Assembly: GCA_035601835.1 (NCBI GenBank)
Contig: DATNNM010000010.1
Span: 62,001-126,000, forward strand
Direction: 5' to 3'
Origin: Candidatus Tumulicola sp.
GTDB lineage: Bacteria > Vulcanimicrobiota > Vulcanimicrobiia > Eremiobacterales > Eremiobacteraceae
Length of the DNA stretch: 64,000 bases
The notes beneath the pieces were generated by a model. That model ran no database searches, was not told where the DNA came from, and saw nothing but the letters and a program-made list of their open reading frames with translations. Shown here piece after piece: positions 9,065 through 17,268 of the stretch. How positions within the stretch are numbered: position 1 is the first letter of the stretch; the number at the start of each line of letters is the position of its first letter. A program made the translations under genes and the position numbers.

Positions 9065-10591
9065 GCTCCGAGTGAGCGAGGACTCCACCTGCACCTCGAA
9101 CGTCCGCGGCCAGGGAAGATAGAGGTTGAGGCGTCTATTGATCCAGCCGCGCGGCGCGAAGTCTTCATTGAAGATGTCGAGCGCGCGGCGCCATAGCATG
9201 CGTCGCAGTTGCGATTGCGCGAGATCCGTGGCGTCGCCGAGCCCATACGTGTCGAAGCCCCGCCGGATCATATCGTCATTGAGCGCCGGGCGGACGTCGA
9301 GCCTGAACGCGTAGTCATCGACGTAGCGCTCGAAGAGGAACGTTTCGTTGGCGGCGCGAGTATCAAGCCCGAAATGGCGCGCGATCGCGCCACAGCCTGC
9401 TTGAGCGAGCGCAGTTCCGACGGAATTGGCGGTGGTGTTCCAGGAAGCGTACGAGGCCAGATCGGCGCTCAAGCCACGCCGGCGCAGCTCGTCGACCGCT
9501 TGATGTTGCCCGAGAAGATCGCGATCCAGGAACGACAGGTCAACGAGCGCGCTGGACGTACCACCCTGTACTGACGATTGCAACTTGTCGAGGAGCGCGA
9601 GCGATTCCGCCGATGACGTGCCCGGCGTCTGCACGAAGAGGGAGAAGTCCGCGGCGCCCGGCGCATGCGTCATCCGCATCAGTCCTATCAGGTTGTCGAT
9701 GGTCCGCGAGATCGGAAGGTACTCGTACTGGTCTTGCGCCGTCGCGCCGCGCTCTGATGAGAAGATGACGTCGACCGACGGGGTCCAGCCCACCGCATCT
9801 TCGACTGCGCGCGTGACCATGCTCATGCCCATTTCGTCTGTGCCGGGGTTTTGAAAGATCCGCCGGCGCACGCCGAGGGACCCCACCAACGCGTGCAAGC
9901 GAGCTTGTTCGGGAACTTGCAGGCCCGTGTCGACGCCGGCGTCGTCCTGCGTCAACGTCAGGTATGCGATGTCGCCCTGCGCGGTCAGTGCCACCAACTG
10001 CTTGTCGATTTCGAAATCGCGAGCTCGTGCATAGATGTAGCCCTGGAACGCGTCGTCGGGGACGTGCGAGCGCAGCGTGTCGAGCTCGGCGCGCTGCGCG
10101 TCCGTCGGATTCGCCGTTCCGGCGAGCTGCGCGTAGTTCGTGAGCGCTTCGACGTACGATTCGGTCTCCGGAATCTTCGTCGGCGCCAGGCGCATGACCG
10201 TGCCGAACGCGTAGATCGGTACTTCCGGGTGCGCTTCGTGGAAGCGGCTAATGGCACGGAGGTGAAAGTTCGCGTCTCCAAGCGGCATGCGCGGCATGCG
10301 CGATGCCACGAGCCCGCCGTATGCGAGCATGTCGGAAGACAGCACGACCGCGCTCAGTCCACGCGGGTCGAGGCCCGCCAGCCAGCGACCCAAGCCGGCG
10401 GGATCTCCCGGATGCGTGAAATGACCGAGTAACTGCTGCGGCGGCAGTTCGAGCGAAACACCGCAAATCGAAGCGACCTCGCGTGGGAAACGCTCCGTCG
10501 CCGGCCTGTCATCCAACGGGATGAATGCGATCCGGACGTCTGCGGGCAGCGTGAGCAGGAGTGCGATCGCGGCAAAGACAGCCGCCATCAT
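9059..10591 (-). CDS. DUF4127 family protein, exported
   Basis: This 510-residue protein begins with a short hydrophobic signal-like segment (AAVFAAIALLLTLPADV). It then shows the DUF4127 hallmarks: IAFIPLDDRPATERFP near the N-terminus, SSDMLAYGGLVASR, and YEYLPISRTIDNLIGLMRMTHA in the middle. The family is common in Firmicutes and related groups and has no established activity. It follows livF by 13 bases on the same strand and is probably the last gene of that importer's transcript, although a functional link is only inferred. Its stop codon lies in the tail of a palindromic repeat, so the final Met is repeat-encoded. Confidence 0.82.
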   Translation of the reverse strand: MMAAVFAAIALLLTLPADVRIAFIPLDDRPATERFPREVASICGVSLELPPQQLLGHFTHPGDPAGLGRWLAGLDPRGLSAVVLSSDMLAYGGLVASRMPRMPLGDANFHLRAISRFHEAHPEVPIYAFGTVMRLAPTKIPETESYVEALTNYAQLAGTANPTDAQRAELDTLRSHVPDDAFQGYIYARARDFEIDKQLVALTAQGDIAYLTLTQDDAGVDTGLQVPEQARLHALVGSLGVRRRIFQNPGTDEMGMSMVTRAVEDAVGWTPSVDVIFSSERGATAQDQYEYLPISRTIDNLIGLMRMTHAPGAADFSLFVQTPGTSSAESLALLDKLQSSVQGGTSSALVDLSFLDRDLLGQHQAVDELRRRGLSADLASYASWNTTANSVGTALAQAGCGAIARHFGLDTRAANETFLFERYVDDYAFRLDVRPALNDDMIRRGFDTYGLGDATDLAQSQLRRMLWRRALDIFNEDFAPRGWINRRLNLYLPWPRTFEVQVESSLTRSM

Positions 10592-10604
10592 GATGTAATC
10601 TTGA

Positions 10605-11303
10605 TCAGACCGCGAGATACTTGCTGATCAGCGCGTCGTTGCCGCGAAGTTCTGCGGATTTTCCCGAGGCGACCACGCGGCCATCCGATAAGATGTGCGC
10701 GCGGTCGGACACCGCCAGCGAAAAGCGCGCGTTCTGCTCCACGAGCAGCATGGTCGTGCCTTCCGCCTTCATCTGATGGATCGCCGCTTCGATCGCCTGC
10801 TGGATGACGGGTGCCAGCCCTTCGAGCGGTTCGTCGAGCAGCATGATGAGCGGATTTGAGATGAGCGCGCGCGCGATGGTGAGCATCTGCTGCTCGCCTC
10901 CCGACAACGACGCCCCAAGGTTCTGCTTGCGCTCGGCCAAGCGCGGGAAAAAATCGAAGACCTTCTCGTAGTCCCATGCTCCCTTGCGGCCGGCAAGCGT
11001 CGCCAGCTTCAAGTTCTCCAGCACCGTGAGATTGGGAAACACCCGGCGCTCTTCGGGCACGAACGCGATGCCGAGCCGCGCCACCGAATAGGACCGCATC
11101 CCGGTGATGTTCCGCCCGCCGAGCGTGACGCTGCCGCGCCTGGGCGGCACGACGCCCATGATGCTTTTCAAGGTGGTGCTGCGTCCCGAGCCGTTGCGCC
11201 CGAGCAGCGCGACCACCTCGCCGCGATCGACGTCGAGTGACACGTCTTGCAGGATATGGCTTTTGCCGTAGTAGGTGTTGAGGTCGCGCGCTTCGAGCAG
11301 CAT
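10605..11303 (-). CDS. livF: Branched-chain amino acid-type ABC transporter ATPase LivF
   Basis: This 232-residue ABC ATPase is of the LivF/UrtE subfamily and energises uptake through the LivHM permeases. Motifs seen are Walker A GRNGSGRST (about residue 37), Q-loop region GIAFVPEERRVFPNLTV, signature LSGGEQQ, Walker B IMLLDEPLEG and the switch His region, where the family usually has LVEQN (here LLVEQNARF). The Walker A Lys is Arg, which is unusual for an ABC ATPase. The start ATG overlaps the livG stop by one base (TGATG), indicating coupled translation. The longer frame to 11693 is a shadow of livG. Confidence 0.92.
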   Translation of the reverse strand: MLLEARDLNTYYGKSHILQDVSLDVDRGEVVALLGRNGSGRSTTLKSIMGVVPPRRGSVTLGGRNITGMRSYSVARLGIAFVPEERRVFPNLTVLENLKLATLAGRKGAWDYEKVFDFFPRLAERKQNLGASLSGGEQQMLTIARALISNPLIMLLDEPLEGLAPVIQQAIEAAIHQMKAEGTTMLLVEQNARFSLAVSDRAHILSDGRVVASGKSAELRGNDALISKYLAV

Positions 11304-12049
11304 CAGGCTTCCGTTCCAAGGTACGCCTGGCGCACGAGCGCGTTGGCGCGGATGTCCGCCGGCGTCCCCTCGGCGATCTTCTTTCCGTTCTGCATCACCA
11401 TGATCGGGTTGCACAGCGTCATGACCAGATCCATGTCGTGCTCGATCAGCACGATGGTGTGCTGGGTGCTGAGCTCGCGCAACAGCTCTATCGTCTGCCT
11501 GGATTCTTCCGGCGACATGCCCGCGGTCGGCTCGTCGAAGAGCAAGAGCGCAGGATGCGCGGCGAGCACGAGGCCGATCTCGAGCCGCTTCTCGTCGCCG
11601 TGCGAGAGCGTGGCGGCCTGCGCGGCGGCGAATTTCGAAAGACCGACGCGTTCGAGGATCGCCTCGGCTTTGTCGTCGACCTCGCTCAGCCATTTCGGCC
11701 GGACGAGGATGCCCATCGCATCGCCGTACGTCGCCTGCACGGCGACGCGCACATTCTCATACACCGTCAAACCGCCGAAGATGTTGCTGATCTGGAACGA
11801 ACGGCCGATGCCTTTGCGCGTGATCACGTGCGGCGGCAGTCCGGTGATGTCTTCGTCGCGAAATGAGATGCGGCCGCTGGTCGGCCGAAAATTGCCGGTC
11901 AGCATGTTGAAGAACGTGGTCTTGCCGGCGCCGTTGGGCCCGATGATGGCGTGGATCGCGCCTTCTTGGACGGCGTAGTCCACCGCATCGACGGCCCTGA
12001 GCGCGCCGAAGTGCTTGGAGAGTTGTTCGGTGCGGAAAATCGTGCTCAC
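11303..12049 (-). CDS. livG: Branched-chain amino acid-type ABC transporter ATPase LivG
   Basis: This 248-residue partner ATPase of LivF has Walker A GPNGAGKTT, GIGRSFQISNIFGGLTVYENV after the Q-loop, the signature LSHGDEKRLEIG (LSxGxxR variant typical of LivG), Walker B LLLFDEPTAGM and the switch His in VLIEHDMD. The GTG start overlaps the livM stop in a GTGA quartet. Unlike LivF, this subunit keeps the canonical Walker Lys. The substrate is set by the binding protein and is not certain from sequence. Members of this family import branched-chain amino acids, amides or urea. Confidence 0.93.
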   Translation of the reverse strand: MSTIFRTEQLSKHFGALRAVDAVDYAVQEGAIHAIIGPNGAGKTTFFNMLTGNFRPTSGRISFRDEDITGLPPHVITRKGIGRSFQISNIFGGLTVYENVRVAVQATYGDAMGILVRPKWLSEVDDKAEAILERVGLSKFAAAQAATLSHGDEKRLEIGLVLAAHPALLLFDEPTAGMSPEESRQTIELLRELSTQHTIVLIEHDMDLVMTLCNPIMVMQNGKKIAEGTPADIRANALVRQAYLGTEA

Positions 12050-13071
12050 GCGCTGCGCCGCCGCCACGCGCGCCAGCCGCTCTCCGCGAGGCCCCAAATG
12101 CCTTGCGGCGCGAGCAGCACGAACGTCACGAACACGATGCCGATGTAGCCCTCCCAGTATTGCGCGTAGCTGGCCATCCACTGCTGCACCGAGAGATATT
12201 GCTCTAAGAACTTGAACAGCGCGCCGCCGAGAATCGGGCCCCAGAACGTCGGCGCGCCGCCGAGCAGCGTCATCATGACGATGTCACCGGATTGCGTCCA
12301 GCGCAAGTCGCCCGGATTGACGGCGCCGTTGTAGTACGCCAGCAGCACGCCGCCGAAGGCCGGCAACAGCGCGGAGATCACGAACGCATTGATCTTGTAG
12401 CGCACCACGTTGTAGCCGAGGAACTCCGCGCGCTGCCGGTTCTCGCGAATGGCGTGGCAAACGGCTCCGAACGGCGAGTGCACGACGCGCCACATGAACA
12501 GGCACAACACCCACACGATCACCGCGCTCAAGATGTAGAAGTTGACCGAGTTGTTGAAATCGCGGTGGATGGAGGGCAGAATCGTGAGCCGGGAGACGCC
12601 CTGCAGTCCGTCGTCGCCGCCGGTCACCGCATTCCAGCGCTCGCCGACGAAATACAGCACTTGCCCGATGGAGAGCAGAACCATGGAGAAATAGATGCCC
12701 GTGCTTCGCGGCACGACGATACGCGCAGCGATGAACGCCAGCAGCATCGCCAGCGCCACGCCTACCGCCATGCACGGGAAGAAAGCCCAGTGATGGTTGA
12801 GCGCCATGTAAGCCGCGGCGTAGCCCGCCAAACCGACGAAGCCCGCGTGCCCGAACGACAATTCGCCCGTGTGGCCGTACAAGAAATTGAACCCGAGCGC
12901 GATGATGGCGAAAATGATCATGTTGGTGGCGAGCGGGATGTTGCTCTTGAGCACGTGGACCATCACCCATGGCAGCAGGGCCAGGACGATCGCCCACAAG
13001 AGCATCGGGTGCAGCACGATCCCGAGAACGCCGGCCGATTTTGGCCGCACGGACATCGCTTGATCGGCCAT
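12046..13071 (-). CDS. livM: Branched-chain amino acid-type ABC transporter permease LivM
   Basis: This 341-residue inner-membrane permease has about ten hydrophobic segments. The conserved LivM stretch ALGFNFLYGHTGELSFGHAGFVGLAGYAAAY is at residues 58-88, and the late ALLPAFGGVLLAYYNGAVNPGDL region and FGAVCHAIRENRQRAEFLGYN coupling loop are present. It forms the translocation channel with LivH. Its start overlaps the livH stop by one base (TGATG) and its stop overlaps the livG start. The C-terminus ends in a short basic stretch (RAWRRRSA). Confidence 0.93.
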   Translation of the reverse strand: MADQAMSVRPKSAGVLGIVLHPMLLWAIVLALLPWVMVHVLKSNIPLATNMIIFAIIALGFNFLYGHTGELSFGHAGFVGLAGYAAAYMALNHHWAFFPCMAVGVALAMLLAFIAARIVVPRSTGIYFSMVLLSIGQVLYFVGERWNAVTGGDDGLQGVSRLTILPSIHRDFNNSVNFYILSAVIVWVLCLFMWRVVHSPFGAVCHAIRENRQRAEFLGYNVVRYKINAFVISALLPAFGGVLLAYYNGAVNPGDLRWTQSGDIVMMTLLGGAPTFWGPILGGALFKFLEQYLSVQQWMASYAQYWEGYIGIVFVTFVLLAPQGIWGLAESGWRAWRRRSA

Positions 13072-13991
13072 CAGTCGAATAACCCCGCTGTGCCGAAAAG
13101 GCCGCGCGGCCGCACCAGCAAGATCAACAGCATGAAGGCGAACGGCACGATGTCCACTGCCGACGAGCCGCCGGGGATGAGCTCGACTGTCGCTTCCTGC
13201 AATACGCCTATGACCAGTCCGCCGACGATCGCGCCCCAGAACGACCCGATGCCGCCGACGATCACCACCATGAACGCGATGATGACGAAGTTGGCTCCCA
13301 AGTTCGGATCGATGACGTGCAGCGGCGCCTCCAAGCCGCCGGCCAAGCCGCCGAGGAACGAACCGATGCCGAACACCAGCGTGAACGTCGCCGGCATGTT
13401 GATGCCGAGGATGTTGACCATTTCGCTGTCGCGCGTCCCGGCGCGGATCGTGAGGCCAAGGTTGGTGCGCACGAGGAGCAAGTAGACCAGCGCCAAGACC
13501 ACGATGGTGATCACGACGACCAGTAGCCGGAAGCTGGGATACTGCGTGAAACCAAGATTGACCGTGCCGGACAGCGCGGGCGGCAGCGACAGCGGCTGCG
13601 GGTCGTCACCCCATATCCTGCGGATGACCTGCGTGATGACGAGAAACGCTCCGAAGGTGAACATGAGCACGTGTTCGGGAGGGCGCCCATAGAGACGGCG
13701 GATGAACGCGGCCTCGCCCGCCATGCCGAGCAGCGCTGTCAGGAACGCGGCCGCAACGATGGCGGGGAACAGCCCGAGGTGCGTCGACAGCGCGAACGTG
13801 AAGTAGGCGCCCAGCGTGAACAGCGCGCCGTGCGCGAAGTTGATCACGCCCATGAGTCCGAGGATGATGTTGAGGCCCAGCGCCAGCAGCACGTACAGCA
13901 TGCCCAGGCTCAAGCCGTTGAACAGCATCTCGACGATTTGGGCAGGCGCGATCGTAGCGTAGTAGAGCGCCAGCGACCAGCCTACGTGCAC
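13071..13991 (-). CDS. livH: Branched-chain amino acid-type ABC transporter permease LivH
   Basis: This 306-residue inner-membrane permease has about eight hydrophobic segments. Family segments are NGLSLGMLYVLLALGLNIILGLMGVINFAHGAL at the N-terminus, the coupling loop GLTIRAGTRDSEMVNILGIN and the late GGIGSFWGAIVGGLVIG. It pairs with LivM. It lies 89 bases downstream of the substrate-binding protein gene, in a gap that contains a strong hairpin, and is coupled tightly to livM. It is therefore likely transcribed from the promoter upstream of the binding protein. Confidence 0.93.
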   Translation of the reverse strand: MHVGWSLALYYATIAPAQIVEMLFNGLSLGMLYVLLALGLNIILGLMGVINFAHGALFTLGAYFTFALSTHLGLFPAIVAAAFLTALLGMAGEAAFIRRLYGRPPEHVLMFTFGAFLVITQVIRRIWGDDPQPLSLPPALSGTVNLGFTQYPSFRLLVVVITIVVLALVYLLLVRTNLGLTIRAGTRDSEMVNILGINMPATFTLVFGIGSFLGGLAGGLEAPLHVIDPNLGANFVIIAFMVVIVGGIGSFWGAIVGGLVIGVLQEATVELIPGGSSAVDIVPFAFMLLILLVRPRGLFGTAGLFD

Positions 13992-14036
13992 GAGTAGCGG
14001 GATGGAATGCGCCTCCTCGCCGACACCCTACATCGA

Positions 14037-14057
14037 GGGGCGCCTTGACGGCGCCCC
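14037..14057 (-). terminator. Strong hairpin between the binding-protein gene and livH
   Basis: An 8-bp perfect GC stem (ggggcgcc/ggcgcccc) surrounds a five-base loop, 24 bases after the binding-protein stop on the minus strand. No T-run follows, so it is more likely a partial terminator or mRNA-stabilising stem than a full intrinsic terminator. Such stems often keep binding-protein mRNA above permease mRNA; that role is inferred here. Confidence 0.4.
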
Positions 14058-14080
14058 CAAACGCAGCGTGCTGCGACGCG

Positions 14081-15412
14081 TTATGTCTTGGGCGTGTAGC
14101 TCTCGCGTGATACGATCGACTGCCTGCTCAGAACCGCCGGCGCGTCGCTCTTGTCGCACGATATCAGCGTTTCGCTCGCGGGCACGATCTTGAGGATCTT
14201 GAAGAACTGATTGGGGATCTTCCATTGCGACTTCGGAATCGCTTGCGTTACGAGCACGTCGAGTTCGTTCTGATGATCGCAGGCTCGGATGTGGCAGAAC
14301 TTGCGCTGCAAGCCGTTGAACGTGAGGCCTTCCATCGCGCGCACCAGCTTGGAGGCATCGGTGCTCTTCGCGCGCAGGATGCCCGTGATCGCCGCTTCGG
14401 CCGCGAGCCATCCGAGATACATGCGCCAATCGACGTACTTACCGCCGGCGGCCAGGAGCTTCTTGCCGAGTTCCTTTGAACCGTCGCTCGGATAGTCCGG
14501 CGCCCAGGGAGCGCCCCAGATGCCGACGTTGTTCTCGGCCCCGATGCCGATGACGACTTCCACGCCGTTGAGGGGACCGGCGATCTGCTTGAAATGCTTA
14601 TGGAGGCCGGCCTGAACCAACTGTTTCAGGCAGTTCGACAGGTCAGCGCCATACAAGCTCAAGATGAGCACGTCGGCGTCGCTGTTCTTCGCCTTGGTCA
14701 GTTGCGGCGTGAAGTCGCCCGATGCGTTCGGGAAAGGCGTGAGCTCGTTGTCCACGGCCGTGCCGCCGTTCGCCATGAGCACGTTCTGGAAACCTTGCTG
14801 CGCTGAGTGGCCGTACGCGTAGTCGGGCGTGATGAAGAACCACTTCTTGCCGTATGGCAGCACGTAGTTGGCCACGGCATTGGCGAGCATGGCGTTCGCG
14901 GCGGTCGTCCGGAAGCAGGCCAAGTTCGCCTTGCTGCCGGTGATCGTCGTGTCGTGCGTACCCGAGGCGACGAACACAATGCCTGCGCTTTGCGCGTACG
15001 AGGATAGCGCAAGGCCGACGTTCGAGGACACCTCGCCGACGAGCACGTCGACTTTATCTTGTTCCACAAGTTTTCTGGCCGCCGGAATCGCGATGTCAGT
15101 TTTGGCCGCCGTGTCCGCGTGGATCATCTGGATCTTGCGCCCGAGCACGCCGCCGCGCGCGTTCCAGTCGTCGATGGCGACCTTCTTGCCGAGCGATTGG
15201 CTGCTGCCCGACACCGCGTATACGCCGCTGCTCTCGTCAACGTCGCCGATGACGATCGGGGCGTTGTCGGCGACGGCAGCCGGGGCGTAGCCAAGAGAGG
15301 TCGCTAAACCGGCGCCGAGGCCCGCGCTGGCAGCGGCGCCGAGGCCGACGCCGGCGATGAATTCCTTGCGCGAGATGCTGGGGCGCTCTTCGTCTTTGCC
15401 GGGGACTGACAT
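14081..15412 (-). CDS. livK: Branched-chain amino acid-type ABC transporter substrate-binding protein
   Basis: This 443-residue type I periplasmic binding protein starts at an ATG about nine bases after GGGAGG. The N-terminus ISRKEFIAGVGLGAAASAGLGAGL looks like a Tat-type signal with Arg-Lys in place of Arg-Arg. The mature part begins APIVIGDVDESSGVYAVSGSSQSLG and has the family's AIDDWNARGGVLGRKIQ and VDVLVGEVSSNVGLALSSYA. It supplies LivHMGF with ligand; the family binds leucine, isoleucine, valine, amides, urea or aromatic acids, and the ligand cannot be read here. Residues CFRTTAAN and the long Gly-rich loop match amide/urea-type members loosely. The frame extending to 15556 is not supported by a ribosome site. 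Confidence 0.9.
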   Translation of the reverse strand: MSVPGKDEERPSISRKEFIAGVGLGAAASAGLGAGLATSLGYAPAAVADNAPIVIGDVDESSGVYAVSGSSQSLGKKVAIDDWNARGGVLGRKIQMIHADTAAKTDIAIPAARKLVEQDKVDVLVGEVSSNVGLALSSYAQSAGIVFVASGTHDTTITGSKANLACFRTTAANAMLANAVANYVLPYGKKWFFITPDYAYGHSAQQGFQNVLMANGGTAVDNELTPFPNASGDFTPQLTKAKNSDADVLILSLYGADLSNCLKQLVQAGLHKHFKQIAGPLNGVEVVIGIGAENNVGIWGAPWAPDYPSDGSKELGKKLLAAGGKYVDWRMYLGWLAAEAAITGILRAKSTDASKLVRAMEGLTFNGLQRKFCHIRACDHQNELDVLVTQAIPKSQWKIPNQFFKILKIVPASETLISCDKSDAPAVLSRQSIVSRESYTPKT

Positions 15413-15493
15413 GACAGGATACCTCCCAAAAAATCGAGCGGCCGGGCCAGTGTTATTCTGCCCGAGGCGCGCTGGATGTCCGGCGGATATTTG

Positions 15494-15505
15494 CCCCTTG
15501 CGGGG
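15494..15505 (-). terminator. Small hairpin after the esterase gene
   Basis: On the minus strand, 16 bases after the esterase stop, four C-G pairs close a GCAA tetraloop, followed by an A/T-containing stretch. It is short and has no T-run, so it is at best a weak terminator before the livK promoter region. Confidence 0.25.
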
Positions 15506-15521
15506 GGTCTCCTGGTTAGTC

Positions 15522-16568
15522 TTAGTCGGGGCGGACCGGTTGCACGGGCATTGCAAGCGGCGCAGGCCTTGTGCCCTGGCCTCGCACGCCGCCGAGCATG
15601 TCCATCCAAGCCTTGACGATCGCCGGGTAGATGCTCTGCAGGTGGTGGAGTCCGTTGGGTTGCTCGTAGTAGCGTGCCTCGATGCCCCCGTCTTGGAGCC
15701 ACTGGACCGTCAGGCGAGCATACGCGTTGGGCACGTTGTCGTCGAGTTGGCCCGACACCACGTAGACCGGCTTGCCGACGAAGCGATTGAGCACATCGGC
15801 CCTGTCTGCGTTGGTCATGCTGCCCGCGATCGAGAGGAAGCCGGCCCACACCTCGGGGTGCGCCGGGCCGACCTCGAACACGCCGAAACCGCCCATCGAG
15901 TAACCCGACAGATAGACCCGTTTCGGATCGATCGCGAACGCGGAGCGCGCTTGCTCGACCGCGCGATAGATCTCGGCGGGCGCCGGATCCGCATACTGGA
16001 TGTCGCCGCGCGCGAACGGCGCGAGGATGATAGCTCCCGTGCGCTCGGCGAGATCGCGGAAGATCGGATAGGCGAGCATGTCTTCTTCAGTCTGCGTCCG
16101 GCCGTGGAGCAGCACGACAAGCGGCACCGGTTTCTTGCCGTCGTACGTCGCGGGCACGTAGAGCCCGACTGGCTGTTTTGTGCCGTCGGCCGGCGAGGTG
16201 ACGAAGACCTCTGCTGCGCCGCGCACGTTCGACCAGTCGCGACCTTGCGGCGTGAGCGCTGCGTCGACGAGCGACGCGTCGAGGGTCGCGACGACGCGTG
16301 CCATCGTCATGAACTCATCGACCGTCCAGTTCTTCGGTATGTCCTCCGGGTACAGCGCGGAGAGATCGCCGTCGAGGCGCTCTTGGATCTCAACTGCGAG
16401 GCCTGAGTTCTTCTGGATGTCCTTGAAGTGCGCGAGCAGCACTTCGCGGGCCCTGGAGATCTGAGCCCGGAGCGGAGCCAGCGCGTCGGATGCGTTAGCG
16501 GCCTGCGAAGCGGCCGGAGCCGCAAGCGAAACGAGCGCCGCCGCGACGACGGCTACGGCGGTGAGCAT
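15522..16568 (-). CDS. Secreted alpha/beta-hydrolase, esterase/PHB-depolymerase-like
   Basis: This 348-residue protein has a Sec signal peptide (LTAVAVVAAALVSLAAPAASQA). An N-terminal helical region (about 30-115) precedes an alpha/beta-hydrolase domain of the esterase/LpqC type. VPLVVLLHGRTQTEED is the oxyanion loop, YLSGYSMGGFG carries the nucleophile Ser (GxSxG), SGQLDDNVP the likely catalytic Asp, and QPNGLHHLQ the His. This architecture is seen in feruloyl esterases and extracellular PHB depolymerases. With a PHA synthesis cluster 22 kb away, a polyester substrate is possible but unproven. The ATG at 16568 was chosen because it leaves a clean signal peptide. It is divergent from the gene at 16705. 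Confidence 0.75.
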   Translation of the reverse strand: MLTAVAVVAAALVSLAAPAASQAANASDALAPLRAQISRAREVLLAHFKDIQKNSGLAVEIQERLDGDLSALYPEDIPKNWTVDEFMTMARVVATLDASLVDAALTPQGRDWSNVRGAAEVFVTSPADGTKQPVGLYVPATYDGKKPVPLVVLLHGRTQTEEDMLAYPIFRDLAERTGAIILAPFARGDIQYADPAPAEIYRAVEQARSAFAIDPKRVYLSGYSMGGFGVFEVGPAHPEVWAGFLSIAGSMTNADRADVLNRFVGKPVYVVSGQLDDNVPNAYARLTVQWLQDGGIEARYYEQPNGLHHLQSIYPAIVKAWMDMLGGVRGQGTRPAPLAMPVQPVRPD

Positions 16569-16615
16569 GCTCTCATTTTCGCCGCGCTGCGGGATCCTTC
16601 CGTGCCAACATTGAT

Positions 16616-16631
16616 GTTTCATTAATGAAAC
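16616..16631. promoter_or_regulatory. Perfect 16-bp palindrome in a divergent promoter region
   Basis: GTTTCATTAATGAAAC is identical to its reverse complement and AT-rich in a GC-rich window. It lies between the divergent esterase gene (start 16568) and the secreted cysteine-rich gene (start 16705), and overlaps a possible plus-strand -35 (ttcacc) with -10 (tatgag) 16 bases on. The position and symmetry fit an operator for a dimeric repressor such as a TetR- or MarR-type protein. No such regulator gene is adjacent. Confidence 0.5.
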
Positions 16632-16704
16632 TTTCACCATAGCGAGCAGTAGAATATGAGTGGTCAGCACAGGGTAGACAAACGTGGTGAAAGGAGCTCC
16701 TCCT

Positions 16705-17187
16705 ATGTCCATAGCGCAAGTGCGCTTGGGTGCCGCGAGCGCGGCGGCCGCGCTCGCCGTGTGTTCCCTTGCAGCTTTCAGCGGGCTGCCCTCACGAGCA
16801 GCTGACGTGTCGGGAGACGGCACGTGCGGCAGCGTTCGAATCGGCCTGCAGGCAACGACAAGCAAAGACGCCTGGGCGGCGCAAACCTGCTTCTCCAAGG
16901 CGTTCGCCAAATGCGATCCTGCGACGCTGTTCGTCAGTTTCGGCGGCGTGGATTCCGGCGTGCGGCGCACGTTTACAACGCTCACGAGCAACTTCGACGG
17001 CACCTGCCAAGTCGTCGACGTGGTCGAGCACTATCGCGTGCCCAACTATAGCCAGAGCGACACGTACCTGTGCTCTAGCGTCTCGCAGACGAGCGACGGT
17101 TTGATCTTCACCAGATGCGGCGCCGACGGCGACGTGATGGTGCCGACCGATCCGTCGTCGCCGAAGGCAGCGGCCTTCAATCACTAG
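16705..17187 (+). CDS. Small secreted cysteine-containing protein of unknown function
   Basis: This 160-residue protein has a signal peptide (VRLGAASAAAALAVCSLAAFSGLPSRAADV) with likely cleavage after SRA. The mature part contains six Cys (DGTCGS, QTCFSKAF, AKCDP, DGTCQV, YLCSSV, TRCGAD), an even number that fits three disulfides. I do not recognise a family. AAGGAG lies eight bases before the ATG, so the start is well supported. It is read divergently from the esterase across a region with a perfect palindrome, and an inverted palindromic repeat follows eight bases after the stop. Confidence 0.7.
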   Translation: MSIAQVRLGAASAAAALAVCSLAAFSGLPSRAADVSGDGTCGSVRIGLQATTSKDAWAAQTCFSKAFAKCDPATLFVSFGGVDSGVRRTFTTLTSNFDGTCQVVDVVEHYRVPNYSQSDTYLCSSVSQTSDGLIFTRCGADGDVMVPTDPSSPKAAAFNH

Positions 17188-17194
17188 CACCCCA

Positions 17195-17220
17195 ATGTAG
17201 TGCCGGGGCTTTAGCCCCGG
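17195..17220 (-). repeat. Palindromic element, inverted copy
   Basis: On the minus strand it has the stem ccggggc/gccccgg around TAAA and the tail cactacat. It lies between two plus-strand genes and is one of three copies in this orientation. Confidence 0.85.
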
Positions 17221-17268
17221 TCAGGCGCGGCCGAAGGTCGCGCCTTTTTCCTGCGCTAAGCCCTGCGG

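Noticed and set aside
12292-13485. A 397-codon plus-strand frame opposite livM and livH
   Set aside because: Antisense shadow of two clear permease genes, with no recognisable domain.
14023-14036. ctacat sequence beside the liv hairpin as another palindromic element
   Set aside because: The tail-like hexamer is not joined to a left-hand stem in the proper order, so it was not counted as a family member.
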